A DNA stretch of 64,000 nucleotides from Caldimonas mangrovi (GCF_023721835.1 NZ_JAMKFE010000006.1:289184-353183), one strand, 5' to 3'; counted from the stretch's first letter, positions 36,051 through 46,979 are shown. Translations and numbers: made by a program. Notes: generated from the letters alone by a model not told the origin.

Positions 36051-37466
36051 ATGATCAAACGCGTGTTGCGCGTCGCCGCAGTATTGTGCGCAGGCTTGCT
36101 GGCTCCCGGGCTGGTGTTTGCGGCCGATGTGGATGGCGCCGCGTTGTCGGTGTGGTGGGCGCTGCCGTTCGCCGGCATCTTGCTGTCGATCGCGGTGATC
36201 CCGCTGGTGGCCCCCTTCTTCTGGCACCACCACTACGGCAAGGTGGCCGCCGGTTGGGCGCTGGCCTTCCTGATGCCGTTCGCCGCCGTGTTCGGCCTGC
36301 CGACGGCCGGTGCAGGGCTGGTGCACGCGATGCTGGCCGAGTACATCCCCTTCATCATCCTGCTGACGGCGCTGTTTACCGTGGCCGGCGGCATCTTCGT
36401 GCGAGGCAACCTGCACGGCAGCCCGGCCTTGAACGCCGGGTTGATGGCGATCGGCGCGTGCCTGGCAAGCGTGATGGGCACGACGGGGGCGTCGATGCTG
36501 CTGATCCGTCCGCTGATCCGTGCCAACGACAACCGCAAGCATGTCGCGCACGTGATCGTGTTCTTCATCTTCATCGTCTCCAATATCGGTGGGTCGCTGA
36601 CGCCATTGGGCGACCCGCCGCTGTTCCTCGGTTTCCTGAAGGGCGTCGACTTCTTCTGGACCGCGAAGGCGATCCTCCCGGAGACGCTGTTCCTGGTGGG
36701 GGCGCTGCTGGCGCTCTTCTACGCGATCGACACCTGGTACTACCGCAAGGAAGGCGTGACGCGGCAGGACCCGACGCCCGACACGCCGAGCTTCGGCATC
36801 GAGGGCAAGGTGAATTTCGTGCTGCTGCTCGCGGTCGTCGGGCTGGTGCTGATGAGCGGCGTATGGAGCCCGGGCATCGAATTCGACGTGTTCGGCACCG
36901 CGGTGGGTTTGCCGCAACTCGTGCGCGACGGCGCGTTGGCGGCGATCACCTTCATCTCGCTGGTCGTCACGCCGAAGGCGGCGCGCGAACAGAACCAGTT
37001 CGGCTGGGGGCCGATGGCAGAAGTGGCAAAATTGTTCGCAGGCATCTTCCTGACGATCATCCCGGTGCTTGCGATGCTGAAGGCCGGCCTGAACGGGCCG
37101 TTTGCGCCGGTGGTGCAGCTCGTCACCTCACCCGACGGGCAACCGATCCCGGCGATGTACTTTTGGGCCACCGGCCTGCTGTCGTCCTTCCTCGACAACG
37201 CTCCGACCTACCTGGTGTTCTTCAATCTGGCCGGTGGCGATCCGCAGGTGCTGATGACGACGCTGGCGCCGGTGCTGGCGGCCATCTCGGGCGGCGCCGT
37301 CTTCATGGGTGCCAACACCTACATCGGCAATGCCCCCAACCTCATGGTGAAGGCGATCGCCGAAGACCGCGACATCCGCATGCCGAGCTTCTTCGGCTAC
37401 ATGGTGTGGTCCTTCGGTATCCTGTTGCCCTTGTTCGCGGTAACCACATTCATCTGGCTGCGCTGA
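36051..37466 (+). CDS. NhaD-type Na+/H+ antiporter (ArsB/NhaD superfamily)
   Basis: A 471-residue membrane protein with about 12 helices. SNIGGSLTPLGDPPLFLGFLK is the family signature, and FLDNAPTYLVFF is a conserved intramembrane segment. It likely exchanges Na+ for H+. The start at 36051 has GAGACGAAG upstream; an earlier Met only adds six residues. It is encoded between lutC and the hydroxyacid dehydrogenase without clear functional linkage. Confidence 0.88.
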   Translation: MIKRVLRVAAVLCAGLLAPGLVFAADVDGAALSVWWALPFAGILLSIAVIPLVAPFFWHHHYGKVAAGWALAFLMPFAAVFGLPTAGAGLVHAMLAEYIPFIILLTALFTVAGGIFVRGNLHGSPALNAGLMAIGACLASVMGTTGASMLLIRPLIRANDNRKHVAHVIVFFIFIVSNIGGSLTPLGDPPLFLGFLKGVDFFWTAKAILPETLFLVGALLALFYAIDTWYYRKEGVTRQDPTPDTPSFGIEGKVNFVLLLAVVGLVLMSGVWSPGIEFDVFGTAVGLPQLVRDGALAAITFISLVVTPKAAREQNQFGWGPMAEVAKLFAGIFLTIIPVLAMLKAGLNGPFAPVVQLVTSPDGQPIPAMYFWATGLLSSFLDNAPTYLVFFNLAGGDPQVLMTTLAPVLAAISGGAVFMGANTYIGNAPNLMVKAIAEDRDIRMPSFFGYMVWSFGILLPLFAVTTFIWLR

Positions 37467-37487
37467 CGCGGCCCTTGGAGGCAGTAC

Positions 37488-38483
37488 ATGAGACCTGCAG
37501 TGCTGGTGGCTCGCAAGGTGTTTCCGCAAGTGGTCGAGCGCCTGCGAGAGCACTTCGACGTGGAAGTCAACGAGGAAGAGCGCGTCTGGTCGCACGAGGA
37601 ACTGATCGCGCGGTTGCGGGGCAAGCAGGGCGTCTATCTCACGCCGACCAACCGCATCGACGCCGCGGTGCTGGAGGCCTGCCCCGGCCTGAAGGTGGTC
37701 GCGAACATGGCCGTTGGCTACAACAATCTCGACGTTCCAGCCTGCAGCGCACGCGGCGTGCTGTGCACCAATACGCCCGACGTGCTGACCGAGACGACGG
37801 CCGACTTCGGCATCGCCTTGTTGCTGGCGACTGCGCGGCGCATGGCCGAGGCCGAGCGCTTCCTGCGCAGCGGTCAGTGGAGCAACTGGTCCTTCGACAT
37901 GATGATGGGGCGCGACGTGCACGGCACGACGCTCGGCGTGCTCGGCATGGGACGCATCGGGCAGGCGATTGCGCGGCGCGCGGCTCATGGCTTCCGCATG
38001 CAGGTGATCTATCACAACCGCTCGCGGCTGGCGCCGGAGATCGAAGTGTCGTTGAATGCGCGCTATGTCGGCAAGGAAGAGCTGCTGCGCGAGTCTGATC
38101 ACCTGATGCTGGTACTGCCGTATTCACCTGCAAGCCACCATGCGGTCGGTGCGGCGGAACTCGCGCAGATGAAGCGCAGCGCCACGCTGATCAACATCGC
38201 CCGAGGCGGCATCGTCGACGACGCGGCGCTGGCCGAAGCGTTGCGCGAGCGGCGCATCGCAGCGGCCGGACTGGACGTGTTCGAGGGCGAACCCGCTGTG
38301 CATCCCGGCCTGCTGGACGTGCCCAACGTCGTGCTGACCCCGCACATCGCGAGTGCGACAGTGCGCACCCGGCTGGCCATGGCCAACCTCGCGGCCGACA
38401 ACCTGATTGCCGCATTGGGCTGCGGACCACGGGCCGGCCAGCCGCCGTCGCCGCTGAACCCCGAGGTGCTCGCTCGTCGGTGA
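37488..38483 (+). CDS. D-2-hydroxyacid dehydrogenase (glyoxylate/hydroxypyruvate reductase type)
   Basis: A 331-residue NAD(P)-dependent dehydrogenase. GMGRIGQAIA is the dinucleotide motif; catalytic Arg, Glu and His lie in NIARGGIVDD, LDVFEGEP and LTPHIAS. It reduces glyoxylate or hydroxypyruvate, as GhrB-type enzymes do. It follows the antiporter by 21 nt. A 7-bp stem (38487-38493 with 38500-38506) with no T-run follows its stop. Confidence 0.9.
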   Translation: MRPAVLVARKVFPQVVERLREHFDVEVNEEERVWSHEELIARLRGKQGVYLTPTNRIDAAVLEACPGLKVVANMAVGYNNLDVPACSARGVLCTNTPDVLTETTADFGIALLLATARRMAEAERFLRSGQWSNWSFDMMMGRDVHGTTLGVLGMGRIGQAIARRAAHGFRMQVIYHNRSRLAPEIEVSLNARYVGKEELLRESDHLMLVLPYSPASHHAVGAAELAQMKRSATLINIARGGIVDDAALAEALRERRIAAAGLDVFEGEPAVHPGLLDVPNVVLTPHIASATVRTRLAMANLAADNLIAALGCGPRAGQPPSPLNPEVLARR

Positions 38484-38517
38484 GACGGCAGGGCCGACGC
38501 CCTGCCACAATCACCGC

Positions 38518-39972
38518 ATGACCACCGACTTCTGGCTGGCTGCGCTCGGTGCGGCCAATCTGCTGCTGCTTCTCTGGCTCGTCTGGAGCCTGCGAGCCCG
38601 GGCCGCTGCGGCCTCTGCCGACGAGCTTCGAGCACTGACGCATGCGCACACCGACGCGCTGGCGCGACTCGAGCGGGGGCTGCGCGAAGAACTGGGCCGA
38701 ACCAGTCAAGGCACGCGGCAGGAATTGGGCGGCACGCTGTCGAACTTCCAGCAAACGCTGCTGACCCAGCAGGGCGACGTCGCCCGCACGCAGAATGAGC
38801 AGATCGACAGTTTTCGAACCCAGCTGGCGGCGATGCAGCAGCTGATGGCCGACACGCTGCGCAGCTCCACTGGCGCATTGACCGCGCAGTCGCAGGCCGC
38901 GCGCGAGGCGCAGGACGCCGCGCTGAAGCGCTTCGCCGATGCGCAGAGCGAGCAATTGCGTGCGCTGTCCGACGCCAACGAGCGCCGGCTGATGGAAGTA
39001 CGCACGACGGTCGAACAGAAGCTCTCTGCGCTGGCCGCTGACAATGAAAAGAAGCTCGAGCAGATGCGCCAGACCGTCGACGAGAAGCTGCATGCCACGC
39101 TGGAGCAGCGCCTGGGCGAGAGCTTCAAGCAGGTGGCCGAGCGGCTGGAACAGGTGCACCGGGGACTGGGCGAGATGCAAACGCTCGCGCAGGGCGTCGG
39201 CGACCTCAAGCGGGTGCTGACCAACGTCAAGACGCGTGGTGTCTTCGGCGAGATGCAACTCGCTGCGCTGCTGGAACAGGTCTTCACGCCCGAGCAGTAC
39301 GCGGTCAACGTCGCCACCGTCCCCGGCAGCCGCGACCGCGTCGAGTTCGCGATCCGCCTGCCCGGCAGGTCCGACGACGGCACCCCGGTGTGGTTGCCGC
39401 TGGACGCAAAGTTTCCGCGCGAGGACTACGAGCGCCTGCTCGAAGCTCAGGAGCGCGCCGACCGCGACGGCGCCGAGCTGGCGGCAAAGGCGCTGGAAAT
39501 GCGCATCCGCGACGAGGCACGCACCATCTGCGCGAAGTACCTGGCGCCGCCGCACACCACCGACTTCGCGGTGCTGTTTGTGCCCACTGAGGGCCTGTAT
39601 GCCGAACTGCTGCGCCGGCCGGGGCTCGTCGAAGCGCTGCAGCGAGAGCATCGCGTGACGCTGGCAGGGCCGACCACGCTGCTGGCGATGCTCAACAGCC
39701 TGCAGATGGGCTTTCGCACGCTGGCGCTGGAACGGCGCTCGTCGGAGGTCTGGAAGGTGCTGGGTGCGGTGAAAACCGAGTTCTCGAAATTCGGCGACGT
39801 GCTCGCGAAGGTGAAAGACCAGACGCAAAGCATGCTCAATACGCTGGACAAGGCCGAGGTTCGCACCCGCCAGATGAGCCGGGCGTTGAAAACAGTCGAG
39901 GCACTGCCCGAGCCCGACGCCGCGGGCCTGCTGCCGCAGGACGTGCCGGCCGAGGAGCAGGACGCGCCATGA
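38518..39972 (+). CDS. rmuC: DNA recombination protein RmuC
   Basis: A 484-residue protein with an N-terminal membrane anchor (about 7-25), a long coiled coil (about 50-220) and a nuclease-like C-terminal domain (PLDAKFPREDYERL). RmuC limits inversions at short repeats. The start has CACAAT (38506-38511) only 6 nt upstream as a candidate -10. It overlaps the MFS gene by 4 nt. Confidence 0.94.
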   Translation: MTTDFWLAALGAANLLLLLWLVWSLRARAAAASADELRALTHAHTDALARLERGLREELGRTSQGTRQELGGTLSNFQQTLLTQQGDVARTQNEQIDSFRTQLAAMQQLMADTLRSSTGALTAQSQAAREAQDAALKRFADAQSEQLRALSDANERRLMEVRTTVEQKLSALAADNEKKLEQMRQTVDEKLHATLEQRLGESFKQVAERLEQVHRGLGEMQTLAQGVGDLKRVLTNVKTRGVFGEMQLAALLEQVFTPEQYAVNVATVPGSRDRVEFAIRLPGRSDDGTPVWLPLDAKFPREDYERLLEAQERADRDGAELAAKALEMRIRDEARTICAKYLAPPHTTDFAVLFVPTEGLYAELLRRPGLVEALQREHRVTLAGPTTLLAMLNSLQMGFRTLALERRSSEVWKVLGAVKTEFSKFGDVLAKVKDQTQSMLNTLDKAEVRTRQMSRALKTVEALPEPDAAGLLPQDVPAEEQDAP

Positions 39973-41156
39973 TGCCGCGGCCGCTGGTCGCGCTGATCGG
40001 TGGTCAGGTGTGTCTGCATGCCTGCATGGCGGGCACGCGCATGGCGGCGCCGCTACTCGCGCTGGACCAGGGCCACTCGGCCTGGTCGGTGGGCGTGCTG
40101 CTGGCCTTGTTTGCGGTGGCGCCGGTGGCCTTGTCGTTGCCGGCCGGGCGGCTGGCTGATCGCCATGGCTACCACCGGCCGGTTGCCATCGGCGTTGCAC
40201 TGTCGTTCACCGGTGCGTGCATTGCCTGGGCGTTCCAGCATTACGCGGCACTGTGCGTCGCGGCGCTGCTGACCGGCGGCGGCACGTCGTTCGCGCTGGT
40301 TGCCATCCAACGCACTGCGGGGCGCAGCGCGCGCGACGCCACGCAGCTGAAACGCATCTTCAGCTGGCTCGCGCTCGGGCCGGCCTTCTCCAATTTCATG
40401 GGGCCGTTCGTCTCGGGCGTGCTGATCGACCTGGCCGGCTTTCGTGCCGCATTCGCTTTCCTGGCGCTGCTGCCGCTTGCCACGCTGTGGTGGGCGCGGC
40501 AGGTGCCGCGCGAGGCGCCGCGGACGGGGATGAACGGCGACGCCTCGGTGCTTTCCGCGCTGGATCTGCTCGGGTTCGCACCGCTGCGCCGCCTGTTGAT
40601 CGTCAATTGGACCTTGTCCACCTGCTGGGACGTGCACACCTTCGTGGTGCCGGTGCTGGGGCACGAACGTGGCTTGAGCGCGTCGGCGATCGGCTCCATC
40701 CTGGGTGCCTTCTCGATCGCCGCGACGGCGGTGCGACTGGTGATTCCCGTCGTCGCGCACCGCGTGCAGGAATGGCGGGTGCTGCTGGCGGCGATGAGTT
40801 CGACGGCGCTGCTCTTCGTGGTCTACCCGTTCACGCAGCAGGCGTTGACGATGGGCTTGTGCTCGGTGCTGCTCGGTGCGGCGCTCGGGTCGGTGCAGCC
40901 GATGGTGATGTCGGCGCTGCACCAGGTGACGCCGCCGCACCGTCACGGCCAGGCGCTGGGCCTGCGGATGATGGCGATCAACGTCTCCAGTACCGCGATG
41001 CCGCTGCTGTTCGGCGCCGCCGGGTCGCTGGTCGGCGCGGCCTTTCTGTTCTGGGCTGCCGGCTCCCTGGTGGTGGCCGGCTCGTGGCAGGTTCGCAGCA
41101 TCCGCCGCGACCTGGAAGCTTTGCTCAGCCCGGCGGACGCCGCGCCGCCCGACTGA
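39969..41156 (+). CDS. MFS transporter
   Basis: A 395-residue major-facilitator protein with about 12 helices and an ADRHGY-like loop 2-3 (GRLADRHGYHRP). No substrate can be assigned. The start overlaps the rmuC stop (ATGA); the end overlaps the convergent mnmC gene by 32 nt. Confidence 0.88.
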   Translation: MMPRPLVALIGGQVCLHACMAGTRMAAPLLALDQGHSAWSVGVLLALFAVAPVALSLPAGRLADRHGYHRPVAIGVALSFTGACIAWAFQHYAALCVAALLTGGGTSFALVAIQRTAGRSARDATQLKRIFSWLALGPAFSNFMGPFVSGVLIDLAGFRAAFAFLALLPLATLWWARQVPREAPRTGMNGDASVLSALDLLGFAPLRRLLIVNWTLSTCWDVHTFVVPVLGHERGLSASAIGSILGAFSIAATAVRLVIPVVAHRVQEWRVLLAAMSSTALLFVVYPFTQQALTMGLCSVLLGAALGSVQPMVMSALHQVTPPHRHGQALGLRMMAINVSSTAMPLLFGAAGSLVGAAFLFWAAGSLVVAGSWQVRSIRRDLEALLSPADAAPPD

Positions 41157-43077
41157 CGAAGCGTGCCGCGTCGACTGCGTCGCGCAGATCGGTCTCCACA
41201 GGGCAGGGCGTGCCGGCAATCCACGCCGCCAGCACACGGGCGCCGAGGGCCGACCAGGTGATGCCGCGCGAGCCGAGCCCGGTGTAGACATACAGGCCGG
41301 GCCGACGGGGCACGAAGCGCGGGTGGTCGAGCCGCTCACCGGATCGGCCCAGCGCCGCTTCGTCGGGCACTGGACCGAGCACCGGCAGGCGGTCGTCGGC
41401 GACGCAGCGCCAGCCGACACGACCCTGCAGCTGCGCCGCGTCGACGACAGGGCGCGAGCCGGTGATGCGTTCGACCTGCGCCAGGTTGTGCAGGTGGTCA
41501 CCGACACGCACGTCCGGATCGGAGTCGCGGTGCAGCGTCGTAGCGCCGCACAACACGTGGCCGGCGTGTGCGGGCAGCAGGTAGCCTGCACCGGCGACCG
41601 GCTTCAACGGCGCGAGCAAGCCGGGGACATCGGACGGCACCAGCGTGGTCTGGCCCCGCACCGCGGACACCGGCCAATGGCGCAGCGACAGCAGCAGGGT
41701 CGCATCGTTGGCATTGGCGAGCACGACAACCGGCGCCTGCGCGAGCACTGCGCCGCTGGCATCGAGCAGTTGCCAGTTGTCTCCGATACGGCGCAGCGCA
41801 TCCACGCGCGTGTTGCCTTGCCACTGCACGCGGGGTGAGTCTTCCAGCCAGGAGCGTGCGAGATCGCCGGGGTGCAGCCAGCCCCCTCCCGGGTAGAACC
41901 ACGCCGGCCCGGCCAGCGGCAGGCCGCTCAGGCCGCGGGCTTCGGCGGTGTCGACGGCGCGCACGTAGTCGGGCGGCAGGCCGGTGGCTTCGATGGCTCG
42001 CCGCATGGACGCCAAGGCCAGGTCCTTGGACGGCGAGGGTACTTGCAACCGAAGCATCCCGTCGAAGCCGCCGGTGATCGGCCGATGCACCAGCAGGTGC
42101 GGCAGCAGCGCTCGCAACTGCAGCGCTGCAGCGCGGTTGAAGCGGGCGTGCGCGCCGTCCTGCGGATTGACGATGCCGTGGAACAGGCCTCCCGGGTTGC
42201 CCGATGCTTCCTGTGCCGGATGTGCTTGCCGATCGAGCACGCGGCACTGCCAGCCGAGTTGCGCCAACGCATGGGCCGCGGCGCAACCGGCGAGGCCGCC
42301 GCCGACGATCACCGCCTCGCGCCTGTGCGTTGCGGCCGACTGCCAGCCGCGCGGTTCGCGGCGCTGAAAGCGCGGCGTGAAGCGGGCCACGGTGATGTCG
42401 CGCTTGCCCCCGAAGCCGGCAGAGCGCTCGACGGCAAAGCCGGCGTCGCGCAGCCCGTCGCACACGCTGCCGGCGACGCTCCAGGTCGCCGCAGTGGCAT
42501 CAGGAGAGGCCAGCCGGCCCAAGGCCTTCAGGACGCGCGGGTCCCACATTTCAGGGTTCTTGGCGGGTGCAAAGCCGTCGAGGTAGAACGCGTCGACCGA
42601 CGCGCACAACTGGTGGGGCAGCCACTGCGCCACGTCGCCGAGCGCCAGCAGCAGCGTCACGCGGCCACCATCGAACGACAGGCTGTGCAGGTTGGGCGTC
42701 AGCGGTGGCCAGGCGGCGATCAGTTGATGAGCCAGTTCCGGCAGTGCGCAGCCGGTGTGCACGCGCTGCAGGTCGGATCGCGCGGGCGGATGCTTCTCGA
42801 CCGAAATGAAGAAGAGCCGCTCACTGCGCCGAGGGTCTTCGCGCCAGGCCCCCCAGGTTGCGAGGAAATTGTTGCCGAGACCGAAGCCGGTTTCCAGCAC
42901 AGTGAAGTGCTCGCGCCCTTGCCAGCGTGCGGGCAGCCCGTTGCCCGCGAGGAAGACGTGCCGTGCCTGATCGAGTGCGCCGGCCGCCGTGTGATAGACG
43001 TCGCCGAACTGCGGCGCCCAGGGCACGCCGTCAGCGGTGAAGTCGATCTGCGCGGGGCGGATCGGTTCGGTCTTCAT
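41125..43077 (-). CDS. mnmC: Bifunctional tRNA mnm5s2U34 synthesis enzyme MnmC
   Basis: A 650-residue fusion. The N-terminal part is the SAM methyltransferase (ETGFGLGNNFLA), and from about residue 250 the FAD oxidoreductase (IVGGGLAGCAAAHAL). It completes the mnm5s2U wobble modification in tRNA. A terminator lies between it and efp upstream on the same strand. Confidence 0.94.
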   Translation of the reverse strand: MKTEPIRPAQIDFTADGVPWAPQFGDVYHTAAGALDQARHVFLAGNGLPARWQGREHFTVLETGFGLGNNFLATWGAWREDPRRSERLFFISVEKHPPARSDLQRVHTGCALPELAHQLIAAWPPLTPNLHSLSFDGGRVTLLLALGDVAQWLPHQLCASVDAFYLDGFAPAKNPEMWDPRVLKALGRLASPDATAATWSVAGSVCDGLRDAGFAVERSAGFGGKRDITVARFTPRFQRREPRGWQSAATHRREAVIVGGGLAGCAAAHALAQLGWQCRVLDRQAHPAQEASGNPGGLFHGIVNPQDGAHARFNRAAALQLRALLPHLLVHRPITGGFDGMLRLQVPSPSKDLALASMRRAIEATGLPPDYVRAVDTAEARGLSGLPLAGPAWFYPGGGWLHPGDLARSWLEDSPRVQWQGNTRVDALRRIGDNWQLLDASGAVLAQAPVVVLANANDATLLLSLRHWPVSAVRGQTTLVPSDVPGLLAPLKPVAGAGYLLPAHAGHVLCGATTLHRDSDPDVRVGDHLHNLAQVERITGSRPVVDAAQLQGRVGWRCVADDRLPVLGPVPDEAALGRSGERLDHPRFVPRRPGLYVYTGLGSRGITWSALGARVLAAWIAGTPCPVETDLRDAVDAARFVSRAARRPPG

Positions 43078-43090
43078 CGAGGCAGGGCTT

Positions 43091-43120
43091 CAAAGCAAAA
43101 GGGCACCAATGGTGCCCCTT
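43091..43120 (-). terminator. Terminator of efp
   Basis: A 7-bp stem GGGCACC (43101-43107) and GGTGCCC (43111-43117) with a 3-nt loop. On the minus strand it ends TTTTGCTTTG. It lies 27 nt after the efp stop and before the mnmC start. Confidence 0.8.
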
Positions 43121-43146
43121 GATGCGGTTGCGCGGCTGTGAGCGAC

Positions 43147-43701
43147 TCAGACGCGCTTCTTGTACTCGTGCGTGCGGGTGTCGATTTCGACCTTGTCGCC
43201 CTGAGCGACGAAGATCGGCACCTGGATGTCGAAGCCGGTCGCGATCTTCGCGGGTTTCAGCACCTTGCCCGAAGTGTCGCCTTTGACCGCGGGTTCGGTC
43301 CAGGTGATCTCGCGCACGACGGTGGTCGGCAGTTCGACCGAAATGGCCTTGCCCTCATAGAACACCACTTCGACGCCCATGCCGTCTTCGAGATAGCTGA
43401 TCGCGTCGCCCATGTTCTCTGCCTCGACCTCGAACTGGTTGTATTCGGTGTCCATGAACACGTACATCGGGTCGGCGAAGTAGGAGTAGGTGCACTCCTT
43501 CTTGTCGAGGACGATCTGGTCCATCTTGTCATCGGCCTTGAAAACGACTTCGGTGCCCGAATTGTTCAGCAGGCTCTTGAGTTTCATGCGCACGGTGGCT
43601 GCGTTGCGGCCGCCGCGGCTGTATTCGGTCTTCAGGACGACCATCGGGTCCTTGCCCTGCATGATCACGTTGCCGGCGCGAATTTCCTGTGCAATCTTCA
43701 T
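43147..43701 (-). CDS. efp: Elongation factor P (Arg32 type)
   Basis: A 184-residue EF-P that relieves ribosome stalling at polyproline. The modified position is Arg32 in SRGGRNAA, as in EF-Ps that are rhamnosylated by EarP, and not the Lys34 of E. coli. earP is encoded 184 nt upstream on the same strand. A terminator follows. Confidence 0.96.
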   Translation of the reverse strand: MKIAQEIRAGNVIMQGKDPMVVLKTEYSRGGRNAATVRMKLKSLLNNSGTEVVFKADDKMDQIVLDKKECTYSYFADPMYVFMDTEYNQFEVEAENMGDAISYLEDGMGVEVVFYEGKAISVELPTTVVREITWTEPAVKGDTSGKVLKPAKIATGFDIQVPIFVAQGDKVEIDTRTHEYKKRV

Positions 43702-43885
43702 AGCGGTCCCTTTTGAGGGTGTCTGGGGTCGGTGTGAGTCCAGTAACGGAAGGTGAGGGCGCGTTCTACCGGCACAAGATGAAAGACATCACAGTGGATG
43801 GGAAGGCGTCGCTCGCAAACAGCTGCACACAAGCACAACCGTCAACCAGCTGCCGAGAACCCAGGAACGCGCAAAGCCCGATATT

Positions 43886-44962
43886 CTAGCCGGTCTGCCT
43901 GACAAAGCCGAGCAGCTGGCTGCCAAGGTCGGGCTGGGCGAGCAGCGCATCACGCCAGCTTTTCACGGCCGAGCGCCAGGCGTCGGCCGGCGGCCAGGGA
44001 CCGAGCCCCGGCGCCATGCCGTTCCAGGCCCGCCAGAGTCCGCGGATGCGTTCACCCACACCGGGTTCGGCATGGCGCAGAAAGCGGTCGAGAAAGGCCT
44101 CCAGCTTGATCTCGTGCGCGCCATCGCCTTGCGGGTAGATCTGCCACACGAACGGTTGCCCTGCCCACTGCGCACGGACGAAGGAGTCTTCGCCGCGCAC
44201 GAAGTTGAAGTCGCACGCCCACAGCAACCGGTCGAACTGTGCCTGCGGCAACGGCGGCAGCCAGCCGAGCCGCAGCAGGCCGGAGTCGGCCCCGCCCCCC
44301 GGCTGCGGCGTCAGGCCCAGCAGGCGCGCCACTTGTGCCGCCGCCAGCCCCGGTGTCACCAGCATCAGGGTCGGCGTCTCGGTGAGGTGGGCCAGCAGCG
44401 CCGGCAGGGCGGCGTTGTCGTAGCAGAACAGGCTCACCACCTGCTCGTCCGTGCGCCGGGCATAGCCCTGCTGCGCCAGCCAGGCGTCGCGGTCGAACGC
44501 GAGCCGCGCTTCGATCAGACCGGGTTCACGGATCAGGCCGCCCGTGCGTTCGGAGAACCCGGGGTAGAAGAAGTGCTTGCGCAGCCCGGCGCCCGGGCCG
44601 CTGAACTGCGGTGACGGCAGGCCGTGCGAGCGCTCGACGTAGTCCTCGGCGCTCAGGTATTCCAGGTTGATCCAGGCCGGCGGCGGTTGACGGCGCGCCA
44701 TCCGTTCGACGAAGGCGGGCGGCAACTCGCAGCCGAAGGCCTCGACGACCACGTCGCCCGGGTCGGGCAGGGGCGTGGCCTGGGCCCACACGCACACGTC
44801 GACGCCGGGTGCGCCGTCCGGCGCCATCCAGGCCAGCGCCGATGGGTCGTCCACCCACAGCCGGACCTGCTCGCCGCGCCGACCCAGGTCGGCGCCCAGC
44901 CGCCAGCACACGCCGATGTCGCCGAAGTTGTCGATGACGCGGCAGAAGATGTCCCATTGCAT
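43886..44962 (-). CDS. earP: EF-P arginine rhamnosyltransferase EarP
   Basis: A 358-residue GT-B glycosyltransferase that transfers rhamnose from dTDP-rhamnose to EF-P Arg32. Family segments are [19 protein letters not shown] at the start and [15 protein letters not shown] (donor site). The start at 44962 gives MQWDIFCRV, and a GACAAT -10-like word lies 6 nt upstream. It is divergent from uvrC across 55 nt. Confidence 0.95.
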   Translation of the reverse strand: MQWDIFCRVIDNFGDIGVCWRLGADLGRRGEQVRLWVDDPSALAWMAPDGAPGVDVCVWAQATPLPDPGDVVVEAFGCELPPAFVERMARRQPPPAWINLEYLSAEDYVERSHGLPSPQFSGPGAGLRKHFFYPGFSERTGGLIREPGLIEARLAFDRDAWLAQQGYARRTDEQVVSLFCYDNAALPALLAHLTETPTLMLVTPGLAAAQVARLLGLTPQPGGGADSGLLRLGWLPPLPQAQFDRLLWACDFNFVRGEDSFVRAQWAGQPFVWQIYPQGDGAHEIKLEAFLDRFLRHAEPGVGERIRGLWRAWNGMAPGLGPWPPADAWRSAVKSWRDALLAQPDLGSQLLGFVRQTG

Positions 44963-45017
44963 CGGGCGATTGTCCCGCAGTGATCGCGGCGGACCGGGCC
45001 GCGGCACAATTTCGCCC
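44963..45017. promoter_or_regulatory. Compact divergent promoter earP/uvrC
   Basis: Only 55 nt separate the two start codons. Each gene has a -10-like word close to its start: GACAAT for earP (plus 44969-44974, 6 nt away) and CACAAT for uvrC (45005-45010, 7 nt away). Clear -35 boxes are not seen. Confidence 0.45.
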
Positions 45018-46928
45018 ATGACCGACGTTGCTTCCGAGACCCCGACCGACCCGTTGCGCGACAAGCTGCTCGCCGAGGTGGCCGCACTGCCGGGCCTGCC
45101 CGGCGTGTACCGCTATTTCGACGCGGACGGCGGCGTGTTGTACGTCGGCAAGGCAGGCAACCTGAAGAAGCGGGTGTCGAGCTACTTTCAGAAGAACCAC
45201 GGCGGCACGCGCATCGGGCACATGGTGTCGAAGATCGTGCGGATGCAGACGACCGTGGTGCGTTCCGAAGCCGAAGCGCTGCTGCTCGAGAACAACCTGA
45301 TCAAGACGCTCAACCCGCGCTACAACATTCTCTTTCGCGACGACAAGAGCTACCCGTACCTGAAGATCGCGTCGCACGACTACCCGCGCATGGCCTACTA
45401 CCGCGGCTCGGTCGACAAGAAGCATCGCTACTTCGGCCCCTACCCGGGCGCCTGGGCGGTGAAGGAGTCGATCCAGCTGCTGCAGAAGGTATTCCGGCTG
45501 CGCACCTGCGAGGACACCGTCTTCAACAACCGCACGCGCCCCTGCCTGCTGTACCAGATCAAGCGCTGCTCCGGCCCCTGCGTGAAGCTGGTCGCGCCGG
45601 AAGACTATGCGCGCGACGTCGAGAACGCAGTGCGCTTCCTCGAGGGAGAGCAGCAGGAGGTCATGGACGCGCTGCAGGCGCAGATGATGGCGCATGCCGA
45701 TACGCTGGAGTTCGAAAAGGCGGCCGAGATCCGCAACCAGCTCGGCGCGCTGTCGCGCGTGCTGCATCAGCAGGCAGTCGATACCGGTTCGGACAAGGAC
45801 GCAGACGTGCTGGCAGTCAAGGTGCAAGGCGGCAGGGCGTGCGTGAACCTCGCCATGGTGCGCGGCGGGCGTCACCTGGGCGACCGTGCGTACTTCCCGA
45901 AGCACGTCGAGGATGCGACGGCCTTGTCCGCCGAAGAAGATGCTGACAGCCCTGGACAGACGGTGAGCGCCGAGGTACAGGTGCTGGCGGCCTTCATCGC
46001 GCAGCACTACCTCGAAGGCGGCGTACCGCCCCTGCTGGTGCTCAGCCACCCGGTCGACAAGGCGCTGATCGAGGCGTTGTCGCTGCAGAGCGGCGTCAGG
46101 ATCACCGCGCTGCACCAGCCGCGCGAGCAGCGGCGCGCGTGGCTCGACATGGCGGTGAAAGGTGCCGACCTCGCGCTGGCACGGCTGCTGGCCGAGGAGG
46201 GCTCGCAGCAGGCGCGCACGCGTGCGCTGGTCGAGGCGCTGGACCTGTCGCCGGAGAACTTCGACAGTTTCCGCATCGAGTGCTTCGACGTCAGCCACAC
46301 CGCCGGCGAGGCGACGCAGGCGTCCTGTGTCGTCTTCGAGCAGCACAAGATGCAGCCGTCGCAGTACCGCCGCTACAACATCGAGGGCGTGACCGGCGGC
46401 GACGACTACGCCGCGATGCGCCAGGTGCTGACCCGGCGCTATTCCAAGCTCGCCGAGGCGGCGCAGCAGGGCGAGGCGCGTCTTCCGGACCTGGTGCTGG
46501 TCGACGGCGGCAAGGGGCAGGTTGCGATGGCCCGCGAAGTGTTCGAAGAGCTGGGCCTGGACCTTGGCCTGATCGTCGGCGTCGAGAAGGGCGAGGGCCG
46601 CAAGGTCGGGCTGGAGGAACTGGTGTTCGCCGACGGCCGCGAGAAGGTGTACCTGGGCAAGGACTCCGCGGCCCTGATGCTGGTCGCGCAGATCCGTGAC
46701 GAGGCGCACCGTTTTGCGATCACCGGTATGCGCGCCCGGCGTGCATCAGTTCGCACCGGCGGCTCCAAGCTCGAGGACATCCCCGGTGTCGGGCCGAAGA
46801 AGCGGGCTAGACTGCTGCAGCGCTTTGGCGGGTTGCGCGGGGTGACGAACGCGAGCGTCGAGGATCTTGTGTCCGTCGACGGAATTTCGCGCGAGCTGGC
46901 CGAAGAAATCTATCGTGCGCTGCACTGA
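45018..46928 (+). CDS. uvrC: Excinuclease ABC subunit C
   Basis: A 636-residue nucleotide-excision repair nuclease. GIY-YIG domain (GVYRYF...[13 protein letters not shown]), UVR motif, RNase-H-like C-terminal nuclease ([16 protein letters not shown]) and the HhH pair at the end are all present. The start at 45018 has a -10-like CACAAT 7 nt upstream. Confidence 0.97.
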   Translation: MTDVASETPTDPLRDKLLAEVAALPGLPGVYRYFDADGGVLYVGKAGNLKKRVSSYFQKNHGGTRIGHMVSKIVRMQTTVVRSEAEALLLENNLIKTLNPRYNILFRDDKSYPYLKIASHDYPRMAYYRGSVDKKHRYFGPYPGAWAVKESIQLLQKVFRLRTCEDTVFNNRTRPCLLYQIKRCSGPCVKLVAPEDYARDVENAVRFLEGEQQEVMDALQAQMMAHADTLEFEKAAEIRNQLGALSRVLHQQAVDTGSDKDADVLAVKVQGGRACVNLAMVRGGRHLGDRAYFPKHVEDATALSAEEDADSPGQTVSAEVQVLAAFIAQHYLEGGVPPLLVLSHPVDKALIEALSLQSGVRITALHQPREQRRAWLDMAVKGADLALARLLAEEGSQQARTRALVEALDLSPENFDSFRIECFDVSHTAGEATQASCVVFEQHKMQPSQYRRYNIEGVTGGDDYAAMRQVLTRRYSKLAEAAQQGEARLPDLVLVDGGKGQVAMAREVFEELGLDLGLIVGVEKGEGRKVGLEELVFADGREKVYLGKDSAALMLVAQIRDEAHRFAITGMRARRASVRTGGSKLEDIPGVGPKKRARLLQRFGGLRGVTNASVEDLVSVDGISRELAEEIYRALH

Positions 46929-46979
46929 CCGATGAGGGTCGGTGCCTCGTGCACTGACAAGCACGAAGAGGGGTTCCAG

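Noticed and set aside
38487..38506. Rho-independent terminator after the hydroxyacid dehydrogenase gene
   Set aside because: A 7-bp stem is present but no T-run follows; it overlaps the region just before rmuC.
44526..46709. Long open frame (727 codons) antisense to uvrC and earP
   Set aside because: Overlaps two certain genes and has no recognisable domain.
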